Shown here: positions 1 to 8,854 of the stretch, one piece after another | Layout: the number at the start of each line of letters is the position of its first letter | How positions within the stretch are numbered: the stretch's first letter is position 1 | Source: Caenicola sp034331105 | GTDB taxonomy: Bacteria; Synergistota; Synergistia; Synergistales; Synergistaceae | Direction of reading: 5' to 3' | DNA length: 64,000 bases | NCBI GenBank assembly: GCA_034331105.1 | Contig: JAXQGB010000011.1 | Span: 405,446-469,445 of the forward strand | Translations under genes and position numbers: made by a program | Notes under the pieces: generated by a model | What the model saw: the letters and a program-made list of their open reading frames with translations, nothing else | Told to the model about the DNA's origin: nothing | The model's database searches: none

Positions 1-76
1 CCTCTGCTGCTGATGCAACGGTATATACAGAGAATATTGCAAGGACTGCAACTAATAATACTGCCAATTTTTTCAT
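1..76 (-). CDS. Exported protein, N-terminal fragment (cut by window edge)
   Basis: Only the first 25 codons are in the window. They start with ATG at 76 and run off the left edge. A strong Shine-Dalgarno AGGAGG lies about 8 bases upstream. The visible peptide is a classic signal sequence: MKKLA, then a hydrophobic stretch rich in Val, Leu and Ala, ending in a VASAAE-like signal peptidase I site. The mature protein is therefore probably exported. Nothing is visible of the function. A good promoter (119-147) reads into it. Confidence 0.75.
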   Translation of the reverse strand, partial: MKKLAVLLVAVLAIFSVYTVASAAE

Positions 77-118
77 TTGGTGTAACCTCCTGTAATTTCC
101 TGTCTGAGCACACGGAGA

Positions 119-147
119 ATTTTATATCCTGATATTGATATTGTCCA
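119..147 (-). promoter_or_regulatory. Promoter of the left-edge exported-protein gene
   Basis: Read on the minus strand there is a -35 TGGACA (142-147) and a -10 TAAAAT (119-124) with a 17-base spacer, about 45 bases before the start codon at 76. It lies immediately downstream of the ygiQ stop codon, so the exported-protein gene is probably transcribed separately. Confidence 0.5.
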
Positions 148-151
148 TAGC

Positions 152-1999
152 TTATTTTACCATTCTCCGCCTGAAACGGCGCTCCTGAACAAGGCATTTA
201 TTGTCATTTCCTATCAGATCTTCGCGTCCCGCTTTGATCAGCGCTTTTTTAACTGTTGCAGCGTTTTCCGGCACCCAGTACTGCAGCAGGGATCTTTGCA
301 TCTCTCGTTCTTCATGATCCCTGGGGACGTATACCTCTTCTCCTGTCATCGGATCGATGTCGGTGTAGTACATGCATGTCGATACCGATCCCGGGGTCGG
401 TGTAAAATCCTGTACCTGCTCGGGCCTCAGGCCGCTGTCCCGGATAAACTCAGCCAGGTCCACAGCCTCTTTGAGGGTCGACCCGGGATGGGAGGACATG
501 AAATATGGGACTAGAAACTGTTTCATTCCGAGTTCCCTGTTTTTTTTCCTGTAAGCATCGATAAACTCAACAGTGATATTTCGCGGGACTTTTTTCATTA
601 ACTTCAGGACTGCAGGACTTACATGTTCCGGCGCGATCTTTAGCTGGCCGCTGACGTGATATCTGCAAAGCTCGTCAAGAAAATCTGTTTTTTTATCCTC
701 AAGTATGTAGTCGTACCTCAACCCCGAACGGATGAAAACTTTTTTTATCCCCGGGATCTCCCTCAGTTTCCTTAGGAGATCAATATATCGGGAATGATCG
801 GCTTCGAGCTTTTTGCATGGTCCCGGGTAGAGGCATGATTTTCCGGCGCACGTGCCTTTCTTATCCTGGTCAGGGCAGGACGGGACCACAAAGTTGGCCG
901 TGGGTCCCCCAACATCATGGATATATCCCTTGAAATCCTTCATTTTCTTAAATGACGATGCTTCTTCGATCATAGACTTATCGCTTCTGGTTTGTATGAT
1001 CCTTCCCTGGTGCATGGAAATGGCACAGAAGGAGCACTCACCGAAACATCCCCTGTGGCTGGTTATGCTGAATCGGACCTCTTCAAGCGCCGGGACCCCG
1101 CCTGCTTCATCATAGCCGGGATGGGCAGCTCTTGTGTAGGGCAGGTTGTAGACCTTATCCATCTCTTTCTCGGTCATAGGCCTTGCAGGCCTGTTCTGTA
1201 CGATATTCCAGGCTCCCTGATCCTGTATGAGCCTGCTTCCTCTGGAGTGGTTCTGTTCAAGGTAGAATTTTTTGAAAGCCTGTGCAAACACTTTTTTGTC
1301 TGACCTGACTTCTTCAAAGGAAGGCAGGACAACTGCATCCGCCGCATTGGCGGGATCGTGGGTCTTCCAGCAGGTACCCGGAACGTCCCTTATCTGGCTT
1401 ACTTCTCTTCCTTGAGAGAGCGCGTGTGCTATCTCCGTAACAGGAAGTTCTCCCATGCCGAAGACGAGCAGGTCGGCCCGGCTGTCTGCAAGTATGGACC
1501 TCCTTACGTCATTGCCCCAATAGTCATAGTGGGCCATCCTGCGAAGGCTGGCTTCGATCCCTCCGATTATCAGTGGGATATCCTTCCACAGCTCCCTCAC
1601 TCTGTTGCAGTAGACTATAGTAGCCCTGTCAGGGCGCAGTCCTCCAGCTCCGCCCGGTGAGTAAGGATCTGTCTTTCTTTTTTTGCCCGAGGCTGTGTAA
1701 TGGCTGAGCATTGAATCGAGATTGCCCGCAGTTACCATTACACCGAGCCGGGGCCTTCCCATTCTTTTGAAATCTTCGGTGCTCCGCCAGTCAGGCTGGG
1801 CAATTATGCCGACACGAAAGCCAAGTTTTTCAAGCCACCTTGATATTATCGCGTGGCCGAAGCTGGGGTGGTCAACATATGCATCTCCGGATATGACAAG
1901 AAAATCCAGCTCTTCCCAGCCGCGCTTTTCCATGTCTTCCCGGTCAATGGGTAAAAATTTATCTCTCTCTGGCTTCTGGTCCTTTTTTGCTTTTTCCAC
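152..1999 (-). CDS. ygiQ: YgiQ family radical SAM protein
   Basis: A 615-residue member of the YgiQ/UPF0313 radical SAM family, which has no settled biochemical function. The radical SAM 4Fe-4S motif CFGECSFC (CxxxCxxC) lies about half way along. It is preceded by the family's conserved N-terminal region (VISGDAYVDHPSFGHAIISR) and followed by an FVIRSGLRYD-like core region. Several further Cys residues (CPDQDKKGTC, CAGKSC, CLYPGPCKK) sit after the core, as is usual in the family. The start is GTG at 1999 behind GGAGAG. The length is normal and the frame intact. The gene stands alone, convergent with nothing and divergent from the metallopeptidase gene at 2136. Confidence 0.9.
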   Translation of the reverse strand: MEKAKKDQKPERDKFLPIDREDMEKRGWEELDFLVISGDAYVDHPSFGHAIISRWLEKLGFRVGIIAQPDWRSTEDFKRMGRPRLGVMVTAGNLDSMLSHYTASGKKRKTDPYSPGGAGGLRPDRATIVYCNRVRELWKDIPLIIGGIEASLRRMAHYDYWGNDVRRSILADSRADLLVFGMGELPVTEIAHALSQGREVSQIRDVPGTCWKTHDPANAADAVVLPSFEEVRSDKKVFAQAFKKFYLEQNHSRGSRLIQDQGAWNIVQNRPARPMTEKEMDKVYNLPYTRAAHPGYDEAGGVPALEEVRFSITSHRGCFGECSFCAISMHQGRIIQTRSDKSMIEEASSFKKMKDFKGYIHDVGGPTANFVVPSCPDQDKKGTCAGKSCLYPGPCKKLEADHSRYIDLLRKLREIPGIKKVFIRSGLRYDYILEDKKTDFLDELCRYHVSGQLKIAPEHVSPAVLKLMKKVPRNITVEFIDAYRKKNRELGMKQFLVPYFMSSHPGSTLKEAVDLAEFIRDSGLRPEQVQDFTPTPGSVSTCMYYTDIDPMTGEEVYVPRDHEEREMQRSLLQYWVPENAATVKKALIKAGREDLIGNDNKCLVQERRFRRRMVK

Positions 2000-2135
2000 C
2001 GATCATCTCTCCACTTGTTTCAGCTGTCAGCCACAGCATCAAATTTAATCGCCTTTGCCCGTGAGCGCCTCAGTAATAGTGCCCCTTTTTAACCGTTACT
2101 GCTATAGTATACCTTTAGGACTGCGGGGGATAGAT

Positions 2136-2834
2136 TTGAAGGAGACTCTCAGCATAAATTCGATCGACTTCGAAGTGCGTCGAAGCATCAGGCGCAAAAG
2201 GATATCAGTTGGTCTGGATCCAACGGCAGGAGCATTCTACATAGCGGCGCCGACCAGGCTCTCTGTAGGTGAGATAAGCCGTACCCTCCTTCCTCAGATC
2301 GAAGGATTGATGAAAAGGATCAAAAAGAGTGAAAATAGAATTATTCCTCAGCACGAGTATAAGAATGGTGAAAAATTCTTTTACAAAGGGGTAGAATATC
2401 CTTTGAAGCGCGTCGTCTCTGATGATAACGGAGCACTGAGACTTGAAGAGGGGACCTTTTACATCGACGACATCACATCGGGCAGTGAGAGAAAAATTTT
2501 TGAAACTTGGTACAAAAGGGCACTTTACGAAGAGATACGAGGGATACTTCCTCAGTGGACAAAAATAATAAAGGTGAATCCAAATTCAGTAAATATCAAA
2601 ACAGTGAAGTCTATCTGGGGAAGCTGCTCGGCCAAAGGAAGTCTGACTTTTTCGACAAGGCTTGCGCTTGTTCCGCCTGAACTCCTTGAATATGTTGTCG
2701 CACACGAACTATGCCACATGCGCCATATGGATCATTCAGCCGCCTTCTGGCAGGAACTTACCGGATACATAAGCGACTGCAGGGAAAGAAGAAAATGCCT
2801 CAGAGAAAGTGAATACCTGTATAAATGGTGGTAG
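2136..2834 (+). CDS. YgjP-like zinc metallopeptidase domain protein
   Basis: This belongs to the YgjP/DUF45 (WLM/SprT-like) family of putative zinc metalloproteases. Evidence is the C-terminal VVAHELCHMRHMDHSAAFW segment (HExxH plus a downstream His) and the KSIWGSCSAKGSLTFSTRL segment typical of the family. I chose TTG at 2136 because GGGGGA lies six bases upstream and the peptide then starts like family members. An in-frame TTG at 2055 would add 27 unconserved residues and would start upstream of a TATAGT-like -10 near 2103. Substrate unknown. The stop overlaps the next gene by 10 bases, so the two are probably co-translated. Confidence 0.8.
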   Translation: MKETLSINSIDFEVRRSIRRKRISVGLDPTAGAFYIAAPTRLSVGEISRTLLPQIEGLMKRIKKSENRIIPQHEYKNGEKFFYKGVEYPLKRVVSDDNGALRLEEGTFYIDDITSGSERKIFETWYKRALYEEIRGILPQWTKIIKVNPNSVNIKTVKSIWGSCSAKGSLTFSTRLALVPPELLEYVVAHELCHMRHMDHSAAFWQELTGYISDCRERRKCLRESEYLYKWW

Positions 2835-3730
2835 TGAGACAAACAGATAAGATCGGGAGCTGTATAAATAATATGAACGAACCTTTTTCCTATCCAAATA
2901 ATTTTTTGCGCTTTCTCGGCACCGCAGGCGCGAGATTTGCAATGCTCAAACAGCTTAGAAAGACTGGCGGCATCTGGTTCACTTACGGAGGCCTGAATGG
3001 CGTTGTCGATCCGGGACCGGGGTCTCTTTATCATATGTGCAGCGCCACGCCTCATCTCGACCCGCATGAACTGAGGGCAATAATGCTCACGCACAGGCAC
3101 CTTGACCACAGCACAGACATTAACGTGACAGCGGAGGCAATGACCGGAGGCGGCTTTGAAAAACAGGGTATGGTAGTGCTTCCCGAGGATTCAGCCTTTG
3201 GCTCGGGTCCGGTGCTTCTCAGATACATGGCACAAAAGGTAGGTTCTGTTGTGATCGCGGAAGACGGCAGGAAGATAGACCTTGGGATGGGAGTTACAGC
3301 AGAACCTGTAATGCACATTCACCATGGGGTAGACTGTTTTGGCTACATATTCCGCAAAAAAGGCCTCAAAACATGGGGAATAATAAGTGACACAAGACCC
3401 CTGGAACACCTCGCAGAAAGATACAGCGAGTGCTCACTGATCACTTTGAACGTTACCTTTCCCAACAAGAAGCCCAGGCTCGATCACATGTCGGTTGAGG
3501 ACGCAGGAGAACTTCTGCAGAAGCTGCACCCGGAGGTGGCCCTGATCACGCACATGGGGGTCATCATGATAGAGGCGGGGCCGGAAAAATTCGCAAAGAT
3601 GATATCAACGCCTCAGACAAGAGCGATCGCGGCGCAGGATGACATGATAATAGATCTTGACACTCTCAGTGCATATTCAGAAATTAAGACGGGGTGTCCT
3701 GATAGCTCTTTTCTGCCTATATATGGCTGA
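2825..3730 (+). CDS. MBL-fold metallo-hydrolase
   Basis: A metallo-beta-lactamase-fold hydrolase of about 300 residues. The metal-binding signature THRHLDHSTD (HxHxDH) is present, with later His residues at MHIHHG and THMG and an Asp in GIISDTRP. The likely activity is phosphoesterase or a related hydrolysis, but the substrate cannot be told from sequence. The ATG at 2825 overlaps the upstream metallopeptidase gene. A second ATG at 2873 (MNEPFSYPNNFLRFLG) is an equally credible start, since homologous sequence appears to begin near it. The 3' end overlaps the convergent methyltransferase gene by 14 bases. Confidence 0.85.
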   Translation: MVVVRQTDKIGSCINNMNEPFSYPNNFLRFLGTAGARFAMLKQLRKTGGIWFTYGGLNGVVDPGPGSLYHMCSATPHLDPHELRAIMLTHRHLDHSTDINVTAEAMTGGGFEKQGMVVLPEDSAFGSGPVLLRYMAQKVGSVVIAEDGRKIDLGMGVTAEPVMHIHHGVDCFGYIFRKKGLKTWGIISDTRPLEHLAERYSECSLITLNVTFPNKKPRLDHMSVEDAGELLQKLHPEVALITHMGVIMIEAGPEKFAKMISTPQTRAIAAQDDMIIDLDTLSAYSEIKTGCPDSSFLPIYG

Positions 3731-4307
3731 AATAGAGCCTGGCTGTGATCAGGATCGTGACCAGAAGGTTCATCCTTATCGAGTAGATCTCTTCGGACCA
3801 TGCGCTGCCTCGGTCAAATGGCTGACAATAAGGTGAGTGCTCAGGAAAACCTTTTCTCGGATATGGAAATAAAGAGGGGACGTTTTCCCTGTAAGCAAGA
3901 TATTGGGGTCCGAATTTGGAAGCAAGGAACTCCTCTTCCGCGGGGATCACAATAAAACAGTAAAGCAGCAGAAACGCAGCCGTAAATGCCGCTACCCACA
4001 TCCAGCCAAGCATAAGTGCCCAGCCAAGTCCCATGATAAAATTTCCTGCGTAGAGGGGGTTTCTTATCCAACTGTAAGGACCCCATGTCACTAGGATAGG
4101 TGCGCCTATCTTCTCAGTCCTGTATTTGGGAATGTATCCTGCAGCCCAGAACCTGACCAGCTGCCCTGAAATAACGATAAGCATGCCTACTGAAAAACGG
4201 GCCAGGTCGAACCGGCTTGGAAACACCAGAGCCGCAGCTGCAAACAGAGCCCAGAAGAGCCCCCGGCATTTAAAAGCTATACTGCTGATCTTCTTATTTA
4301 CCGGCAT
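3717..4307 (-). CDS. Isoprenylcysteine carboxyl methyltransferase-like integral membrane methyltransferase
   Basis: A 196-residue polytopic membrane protein of the ICMT/phospholipid methyltransferase (PEMT) superfamily. Diagnostic features are WIRNPLYAGNF, followed by a long hydrophobic segment and then IPAEEEFLASKFGPQYLAYRENV, which is the conserved S-adenosylmethionine-binding C-terminal region. About four membrane spans are visible. The bacterial substrate is not known. It is translationally coupled to the upstream flippase-like gene by a 14-base overlap, which suggests a joint envelope-lipid role. That is inference only. Confidence 0.8.
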   Translation of the reverse strand: MPVNKKISSIAFKCRGLFWALFAAAALVFPSRFDLARFSVGMLIVISGQLVRFWAAGYIPKYRTEKIGAPILVTWGPYSWIRNPLYAGNFIMGLGWALMLGWMWVAAFTAAFLLLYCFIVIPAEEEFLASKFGPQYLAYRENVPSLFPYPRKGFPEHSPYCQPFDRGSAWSEEIYSIRMNLLVTILITARLYFSHI

Positions 4308-5349
4308 TTTTTAATCTCTCTGATTCTTCATTCATTACTTTTTCAGCTCCGCCCCAGCCCAACAATTTGATGGCCACTATGGTTCCCAGGGCTACACCTG
4401 AGTATTCGGATATCAGTCTCCATGCGATCGCCATCACACCTGCAAGATTCCATGGAACAAAAAGTCCGAAGACCGCAGCGGCTCCGCCCTCGGCAGCCCC
4501 GCTTCCTCCTAAGGTAGGCACAAAGTACAGCAGAAAAAGGAGGAGGGATTCAGCCAACATGCACTGCATATACTCAACATGAAAGCCTGCGGCCATTATG
4601 AGGCACGGCATTATCGAGAGGTATACCCACAAATGGGCAACAGCCGTCAAAACTGAAAGCATGAACCAATATTTGCCCGTCGTCTGGAATAGTCTTATGT
4701 TGATGCTGTAATTGTCTATCTCTCTGCTGGCCCAGCGAGCAGCTCCGAGCAGCAGGCGCGGTTTAAGTATCCCCAGCCTCTTCATCCTGACCAGAAAACC
4801 ATTGCTCCATCTTTTTATCCAATGAGGTCTGACGATGCTTGTTACCAGAAGGAAGGATGCAATAACTATAAACAGAAGCACATAAATAACAAACCATTTC
4901 AACATAGTGTGTTTTTCAATAAAATCTGCCTCTGAGACAATTGAAAAAGGTATTATAAGCGCAAGGAGAAATATCACCTGAAGGGTCCTTACGAGTGTAA
5001 TGGCTACTGATTTTCCTACTGAGACACCGTTCTTGTAAAGCAGGTATATCTGGAATGGGCCGCCACCGCTCTGCATTGGTGTTATAGCGCTTCCGAAATA
5101 ATTTATCCAGACCACTGATATCGTCTGCCTGAAGGAAAGGTACTCCCCAGCTGCCCTTGCAAGAAAAATAAATTTGCAGGCATCAAGACACCATCCCAAC
5201 ACCACGAGAAGCACTGCCAGGAAAAGCAGGACAGGATCTGTATTTTCAAGGACATCGAATGTAGCCGAATCGATACTTAGAAAAAGAACGCTGATTATCG
5301 ATACAATGACGATGCAGATAAATATCGTAAAACTCTTTCTTACTGTCAA
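4294..5349 (-). CDS. Flippase-like / lysylphosphatidylglycerol synthase TM-region protein (UPF0104)
   Basis: A polytopic membrane protein (about 350 residues, around eight hydrophobic segments) of the YbhN/AglD/MprF-N family. Recognisable parts are the SGGGPFQIYLLYKNG segment and the glycine-rich LGGSGAAEGGAAAVF loop. Family members act in lipid or polyprenyl-linked glycan flipping, but the substrate here is unknown. The best start is TTG at 5349, because AAGGAGG lies seven bases upstream. The ATG at 5400 would add 17 residues without an SD. It is first in a two-gene unit with the membrane methyltransferase. Confidence 0.8.
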   Translation of the reverse strand: MTVRKSFTIFICIVIVSIISVLFLSIDSATFDVLENTDPVLLFLAVLLVVLGWCLDACKFIFLARAAGEYLSFRQTISVVWINYFGSAITPMQSGGGPFQIYLLYKNGVSVGKSVAITLVRTLQVIFLLALIIPFSIVSEADFIEKHTMLKWFVIYVLLFIVIASFLLVTSIVRPHWIKRWSNGFLVRMKRLGILKPRLLLGAARWASREIDNYSINIRLFQTTGKYWFMLSVLTAVAHLWVYLSIMPCLIMAAGFHVEYMQCMLAESLLLFLLYFVPTLGGSGAAEGGAAAVFGLFVPWNLAGVMAIAWRLISEYSGVALGTIVAIKLLGWGGAEKVMNEESERLKNAGK

Positions 5350-5456
5350 GATCCATCCTCCTTTGAGAACAACGGATGAGGGATGGGACATGCAAAACAA
5401 AAATATTTAGAGGATACTACCATAAGTAAACTTCTTTGTCCTGCACTATCACAAGT

Positions 5457-6134
5457 TCAATTCATCTTCGACGGAGTGAAAAAATCTTCAGGGATAAGGG
5501 GCAGTCCCTCATGCCATGCAAAAGCAGCAGCTTTAGTACGGTCGCTGAGATCCAGCTTTTTAAGGATATGGCTGACATGGTTTTTTACAGTCTTTTCCGA
5601 AAGAAATATCCTCGCAGATATCTCTTTGTTTGTCAGTCCATGTGAGACCCAGTAAAGGACTTCCCTCTCACGCTGCGTTATGTAATACAGGGGGTCATCG
5701 ATGACCGGCTCATCCGAGAACGGATTTTTCAGGTATTCGATAACTTCTGCACTGATGTAGCGCTCTCCTCTGATCACACTGTGAAGTGCTGTCAGAAACT
5801 CTGGGATGTCACAGCTCTGCCTCACTGCACCGACAGAATCCATGCTGCTCAGGAGAGAGAGCATATCAGCGCTCCCATCCCTGATCATGAATAAAAACCT
5901 TATGCCCCTGACACTGCGTCTGATCTCCTTTGCCGCTTCGACAATGGTAAGATCGGGCAGGACCTCGCCAATGACTGCTACATCAGGCTGAAGGTCTATG
6001 CAGTTCCTCAGTGCATCCACTCCGCTGCTGGCCCCGGACAATAAGGCAATTTCAGGTTCCTTTTCAAGGACCAGTTTAAGTGCATCGACGAAAAGATTGC
6101 TGCCGTCAGCCAGGAGAATTTTGATCTTTTTCAT
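5457..6134 (-). CDS. NarL/LuxR-type regulator with degenerate receiver domain
   Basis: A response-regulator architecture: an N-terminal receiver-like domain (residues 1-120) and a C-terminal LuxR helix-turn-helix (LTQREREVLYWVSHGLTNKE, then SEKTVKNHVSHILKKL). The receiver lacks its chemistry. The phospho-accepting Asp position is Gly56 (PDVAVIGEVLP), one acidic-pocket residue is Ala9, and the conserved switch Lys region reads GAVRQ. It therefore probably works without phosphorylation or senses something else. The start at 6134 has GGAG nine bases upstream. The in-frame ATG at 6239 would add 35 unconserved residues. No histidine kinase is adjacent. It is divergent from the TtcA-like gene. Confidence 0.85.
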   Translation of the reverse strand: MKKIKILLADGSNLFVDALKLVLEKEPEIALLSGASSGVDALRNCIDLQPDVAVIGEVLPDLTIVEAAKEIRRSVRGIRFLFMIRDGSADMLSLLSSMDSVGAVRQSCDIPEFLTALHSVIRGERYISAEVIEYLKNPFSDEPVIDDPLYYITQREREVLYWVSHGLTNKEISARIFLSEKTVKNHVSHILKKLDLSDRTKAAAFAWHEGLPLIPEDFFTPSKMN

Positions 6135-6245
6135 AAAAACCTGCTCCATCTGTGATAGGATAAACTGCATACTTACAAGATATTCAGGGAGGTATCCCCG
6201 CTGAAAGAAGATTTTACAGAAAAATACTCCATATCGCAAAAAATC

Positions 6246-6938
6246 ATGCGCTTTGTCGGTGAAGCCATCCGTGATTATAACATGATAGTACCCGGAGACA
6301 GAATAATGATAGGCCTGTCAGGCGGCAAAGACAGCCTCATCCTGTCACTTTCTCTTGCGGTGCTTCGCCGCAGAAGCCCTGTGAAGTTCGGCCTCACTGC
6401 ATGCCTTATTGATCAGACGGGTGCCACGATGGACACGTTCATGCTTCAAAAGTTCATGGATGAGCTGGATATTCCGCTAAGCATTTTCAATCACCCGACA
6501 TACAGCATAATGGAAGATAGGGACGAAAGGTCTCCCTGCAGTCTCTGTGCAAACCTCAGAAGGGGAATTCTTGCCGCTCAGGCAAAGGAAGCGGGATCAA
6601 ACGTTCTTGCTCTGGGGCACCATAAGGATGATGCAGTGGAGACAGTCCTGCTGAATCTTTTCTACGGAGGAAGGTTCAAGTGTTATCAGCCTAACATGTT
6701 TATGAGCAGGACCGAGGTAAAGGTCATCAGGCCGCTTATCTACATCGAGGAAAGAAGGATAGCACTGGAAGCAGCGAGGCTTAAGCTTCCAGTGACCAGC
6801 GCATGCTGCCCTTACAGCGAAAAGTCAAAAAGGTTATCTGCAAAAAAGATCCTTGAAGAGATGGAGAAAGAGATCCCTGAAATAAAAAGCAACGTGATCC
6901 ATGCACTCAAAAACGTGTTGGAAAGCGATGTCTGGTAA
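6246..6938 (+). CDS. TtcA-like tRNA thiolation protein (PP-loop ATPase)
   Basis: A PP-loop N-type ATP pyrophosphatase related to TtcA, which 2-thiolates cytidine 32 of tRNA. Visible are the P-loop SGGKDSL, the cysteine pair CSLC before NLRRG, the GHHKDDAVETVLLNLFYGG motif and a CCPYSEKSKR segment that supplies a further Cys. These match the Fe-S-dependent TtcA/TtuA group. The ATG at 6246 has no SD. The frame stays open upstream, and a CTG at 6201 has GGGAGG eight bases before it and adds MKEDFTEKYSISQKI, which resembles family N-termini. The true start may thus be 6201. Confidence 0.8.
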   Translation: MRFVGEAIRDYNMIVPGDRIMIGLSGGKDSLILSLSLAVLRRRSPVKFGLTACLIDQTGATMDTFMLQKFMDELDIPLSIFNHPTYSIMEDRDERSPCSLCANLRRGILAAQAKEAGSNVLALGHHKDDAVETVLLNLFYGGRFKCYQPNMFMSRTEVKVIRPLIYIEERRIALEAARLKLPVTSACCPYSEKSKRLSAKKILEEMEKEIPEIKSNVIHALKNVLESDVW

Positions 6939-6969
6939 GTTATTAAAAATTATACAGCTGACAATGATC

Positions 6970-7884
6970 CTATTTTCTTGCCAGCCCTTTTATCTCTTCA
7001 AGACTTGAACAGCCGTACTGACTGACATACTTTTCAAGACCTTCGCTTATTTCTTTTCCGGCATCAAGGTTTCTGAAGAAAGCCGTACCCACTTCAACAG
7101 CGGAAGCTCCCGCAAGCATCATTGCGGCACAGTCTGATGCCGAAGAAACTCCACCGCATCCTATTACAGGTATCCTGACGGCTCCGCAGACCTGCCAGAC
7201 GAGACGCAGGGCAAGGGGGAATATTGCCGGGCCTGAGAGACCCGCAACGACCCGGTCAAATGCCGGTTTTGCCCTTTGCATGTCCATACCCATGCCAAGC
7301 CATGTGTTTGCGGCAACAATAGCATCGGCACCCTCTCCTTCTACCGCGCGGGCAACATCTTCAGGACAGGGAGTCTGGGGAGTCATTTTTACCCACAGAT
7401 CACCTTTCCAGACCTTCCTGGCTGAACGGACGGCTTTTGCCGCGCTTGATGGGTCTACCCCCCATGCCATTCCGTCCCCGTCGACATTGGGGCATGAGAT
7501 GTTCAGCTCGGCAGCTGCAAGGGCACCCGTATCCTGAAGCATCCTTAGTGTTTCTGAAGTCTCTTCTGCGCTTTCCATCACTACATTGGCAATTACAGGA
7601 ACCGGACAGATCTTCGTCATTTTCAGATATTTCTCAACGAAGCCCATGGCTCCTACGTTCTGAAGACCTATGCTGTTAAGGACTCCAGCCGGAGTTTCCC
7701 AAAGCCTTACCCCTTTATTGCCGCACCTGGACTTTAGGCTAATGGCCTTTGTACAGATCGCGCCTATCCCCGCAAGCCTTTCCGACTTCCAGAAATCCTC
7801 TTCGTACGGCCAGACTCCCGATGCAGGGATGACAGGCCATTTAAGATCTATCTTTCCAACTTTCATCCTCATATCAATTCCCAT
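6970..7884 (-). CDS. pyrD: Dihydroorotate dehydrogenase, catalytic subunit (class 1B)
   Basis: FMN-binding catalytic subunit that oxidises dihydroorotate to orotate in pyrimidine synthesis. Family markers are PVIPASGVWPY near the N-terminus, the NISCPNVDGDG substrate loop, WVKMTPQT, an ANTW segment and IPVIGCGGVSSASD for FMN phosphate binding. A length of 304 residues is normal for class 1B. The start at 7884 follows GAGGTG. Its first codons overlap the end of pyrK by 11 bases, so the two subunits of the NAD-dependent PyrDK enzyme are made together. Confidence 0.93.
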   Translation of the reverse strand: MGIDMRMKVGKIDLKWPVIPASGVWPYEEDFWKSERLAGIGAICTKAISLKSRCGNKGVRLWETPAGVLNSIGLQNVGAMGFVEKYLKMTKICPVPVIANVVMESAEETSETLRMLQDTGALAAAELNISCPNVDGDGMAWGVDPSSAAKAVRSARKVWKGDLWVKMTPQTPCPEDVARAVEGEGADAIVAANTWLGMGMDMQRAKPAFDRVVAGLSGPAIFPLALRLVWQVCGAVRIPVIGCGGVSSASDCAAMMLAGASAVEVGTAFFRNLDAGKEISEGLEKYVSQYGCSSLEEIKGLARK

Positions 7885-8665
7885 AGTCTGTCACCTCATC
7901 GGCCATGAAGAGAGACTGGTCGGCGCAAATCCTCTTTTGTCCGTTCACTGTCTCTACGACACAGCCCATACAGCCGCCATAACCGCATGCCATCCTCTTG
8001 TCCAGCGAAAAATAGAGCTTATCCGTTTCATCTTCATAGTGCTTTTTAAGGGCCTTCAAAAACCCCGGAGGACCACAGGACCATATCCTCTCACTTTCTC
8101 CAAGTCCTTTAGGCAAGACTTTGAACATGCTGTTTCCTTCTCCGAAAGTGCCGTCATCTGTAAAAATGCGAACCTTTGGAATGAGTTCTGATATGCGGGC
8201 GGCATACTTTTCATAACCGCATCCCGGGATCCCAAGGAAAATATCAGCTGTCTTTTCTGGATATTTCTTTGCAAAATATAGAAAGGTGGCAATGCCCGCT
8301 CCTCCGGCGGCAATGTTTATCTTTCCGTCGACAGAGGGCAGAGGGACTCCGAATGGCCCTCTGAGCCTGACTTCGCTTCCGGGAGACATCCTTAGCATCA
8401 TCTCTGTTCCTCTTCCTATCACCATGTAGCAGACAGATAATTCGCCCTTTCTGACATCTACGTCCGCAACTGCAAAAGGCCTTCCCAGGAGAGGATCGCT
8501 GCTCTCTGAGGGAAAGACCATTACGCATGTTCCGGGTAAGATCCGCTCCGCCAGTTCCCTGCATCTGACTGTGAGCCAGCCTATCCTGTCCGAGAGCGCT
8601 TCGGATGATGCAACGATGCACTTAAAATCCTCAATTTTATTTGTATGACTGCAAGTATCAAACAT
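7874..8665 (-). CDS. pyrK: Dihydroorotate dehydrogenase electron-transfer subunit
   Basis: FAD/2Fe-2S subunit that passes electrons from PyrD to NAD+. The ferredoxin-reductase-type fold is seen in GRPFAVADV (FAD) and the NAD-binding IAAGGAGIATFL. The C-terminal cysteine cluster reads CGYGGCMGCVVE followed by a fourth Cys in KRICAD, as in PyrK proteins. The start at 8665 lies behind GGAGG. It is the first gene of the pyrK-pyrD unit. A TTGACA element lies upstream near 8735 but I see no convincing -10. Confidence 0.92.
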   Translation of the reverse strand: MFDTCSHTNKIEDFKCIVASSEALSDRIGWLTVRCRELAERILPGTCVMVFPSESSDPLLGRPFAVADVDVRKGELSVCYMVIGRGTEMMLRMSPGSEVRLRGPFGVPLPSVDGKINIAAGGAGIATFLYFAKKYPEKTADIFLGIPGCGYEKYAARISELIPKVRIFTDDGTFGEGNSMFKVLPKGLGESERIWSCGPPGFLKALKKHYEDETDKLYFSLDKRMACGYGGCMGCVVETVNGQKRICADQSLFMADEVTDYGN

Positions 8666-8763
8666 TCACTTTCCTCCGTAAAAACAATGATCTTCTAGCT
8701 GTGAACATAAAAAATAAAACCTTGTCAATTCTAACATTCACCGGCATTATACGCCATCCTGTC

Positions 8764-8793
8764 TTGCGGCTCATGACCGGTTCGGGTTATAAT
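8764..8793 (+). promoter_or_regulatory. Promoter of the encapsulin operon
   Basis: -35 TTGCGG (8764-8769) and a perfect -10 TATAAT (8788-8793), preceded by GGGT, with an 18-base spacer. The distance to the EncFtn start codon is about 60 bases. An SD AAAGGGG sits just before the gene. Confidence 0.55.
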
Positions 8794-8854
8794 CACTGCT
8801 GATAAGAGTTAACAAATATTTTAAATTATTCATAAAGTGAAAGGGGTAATATGA

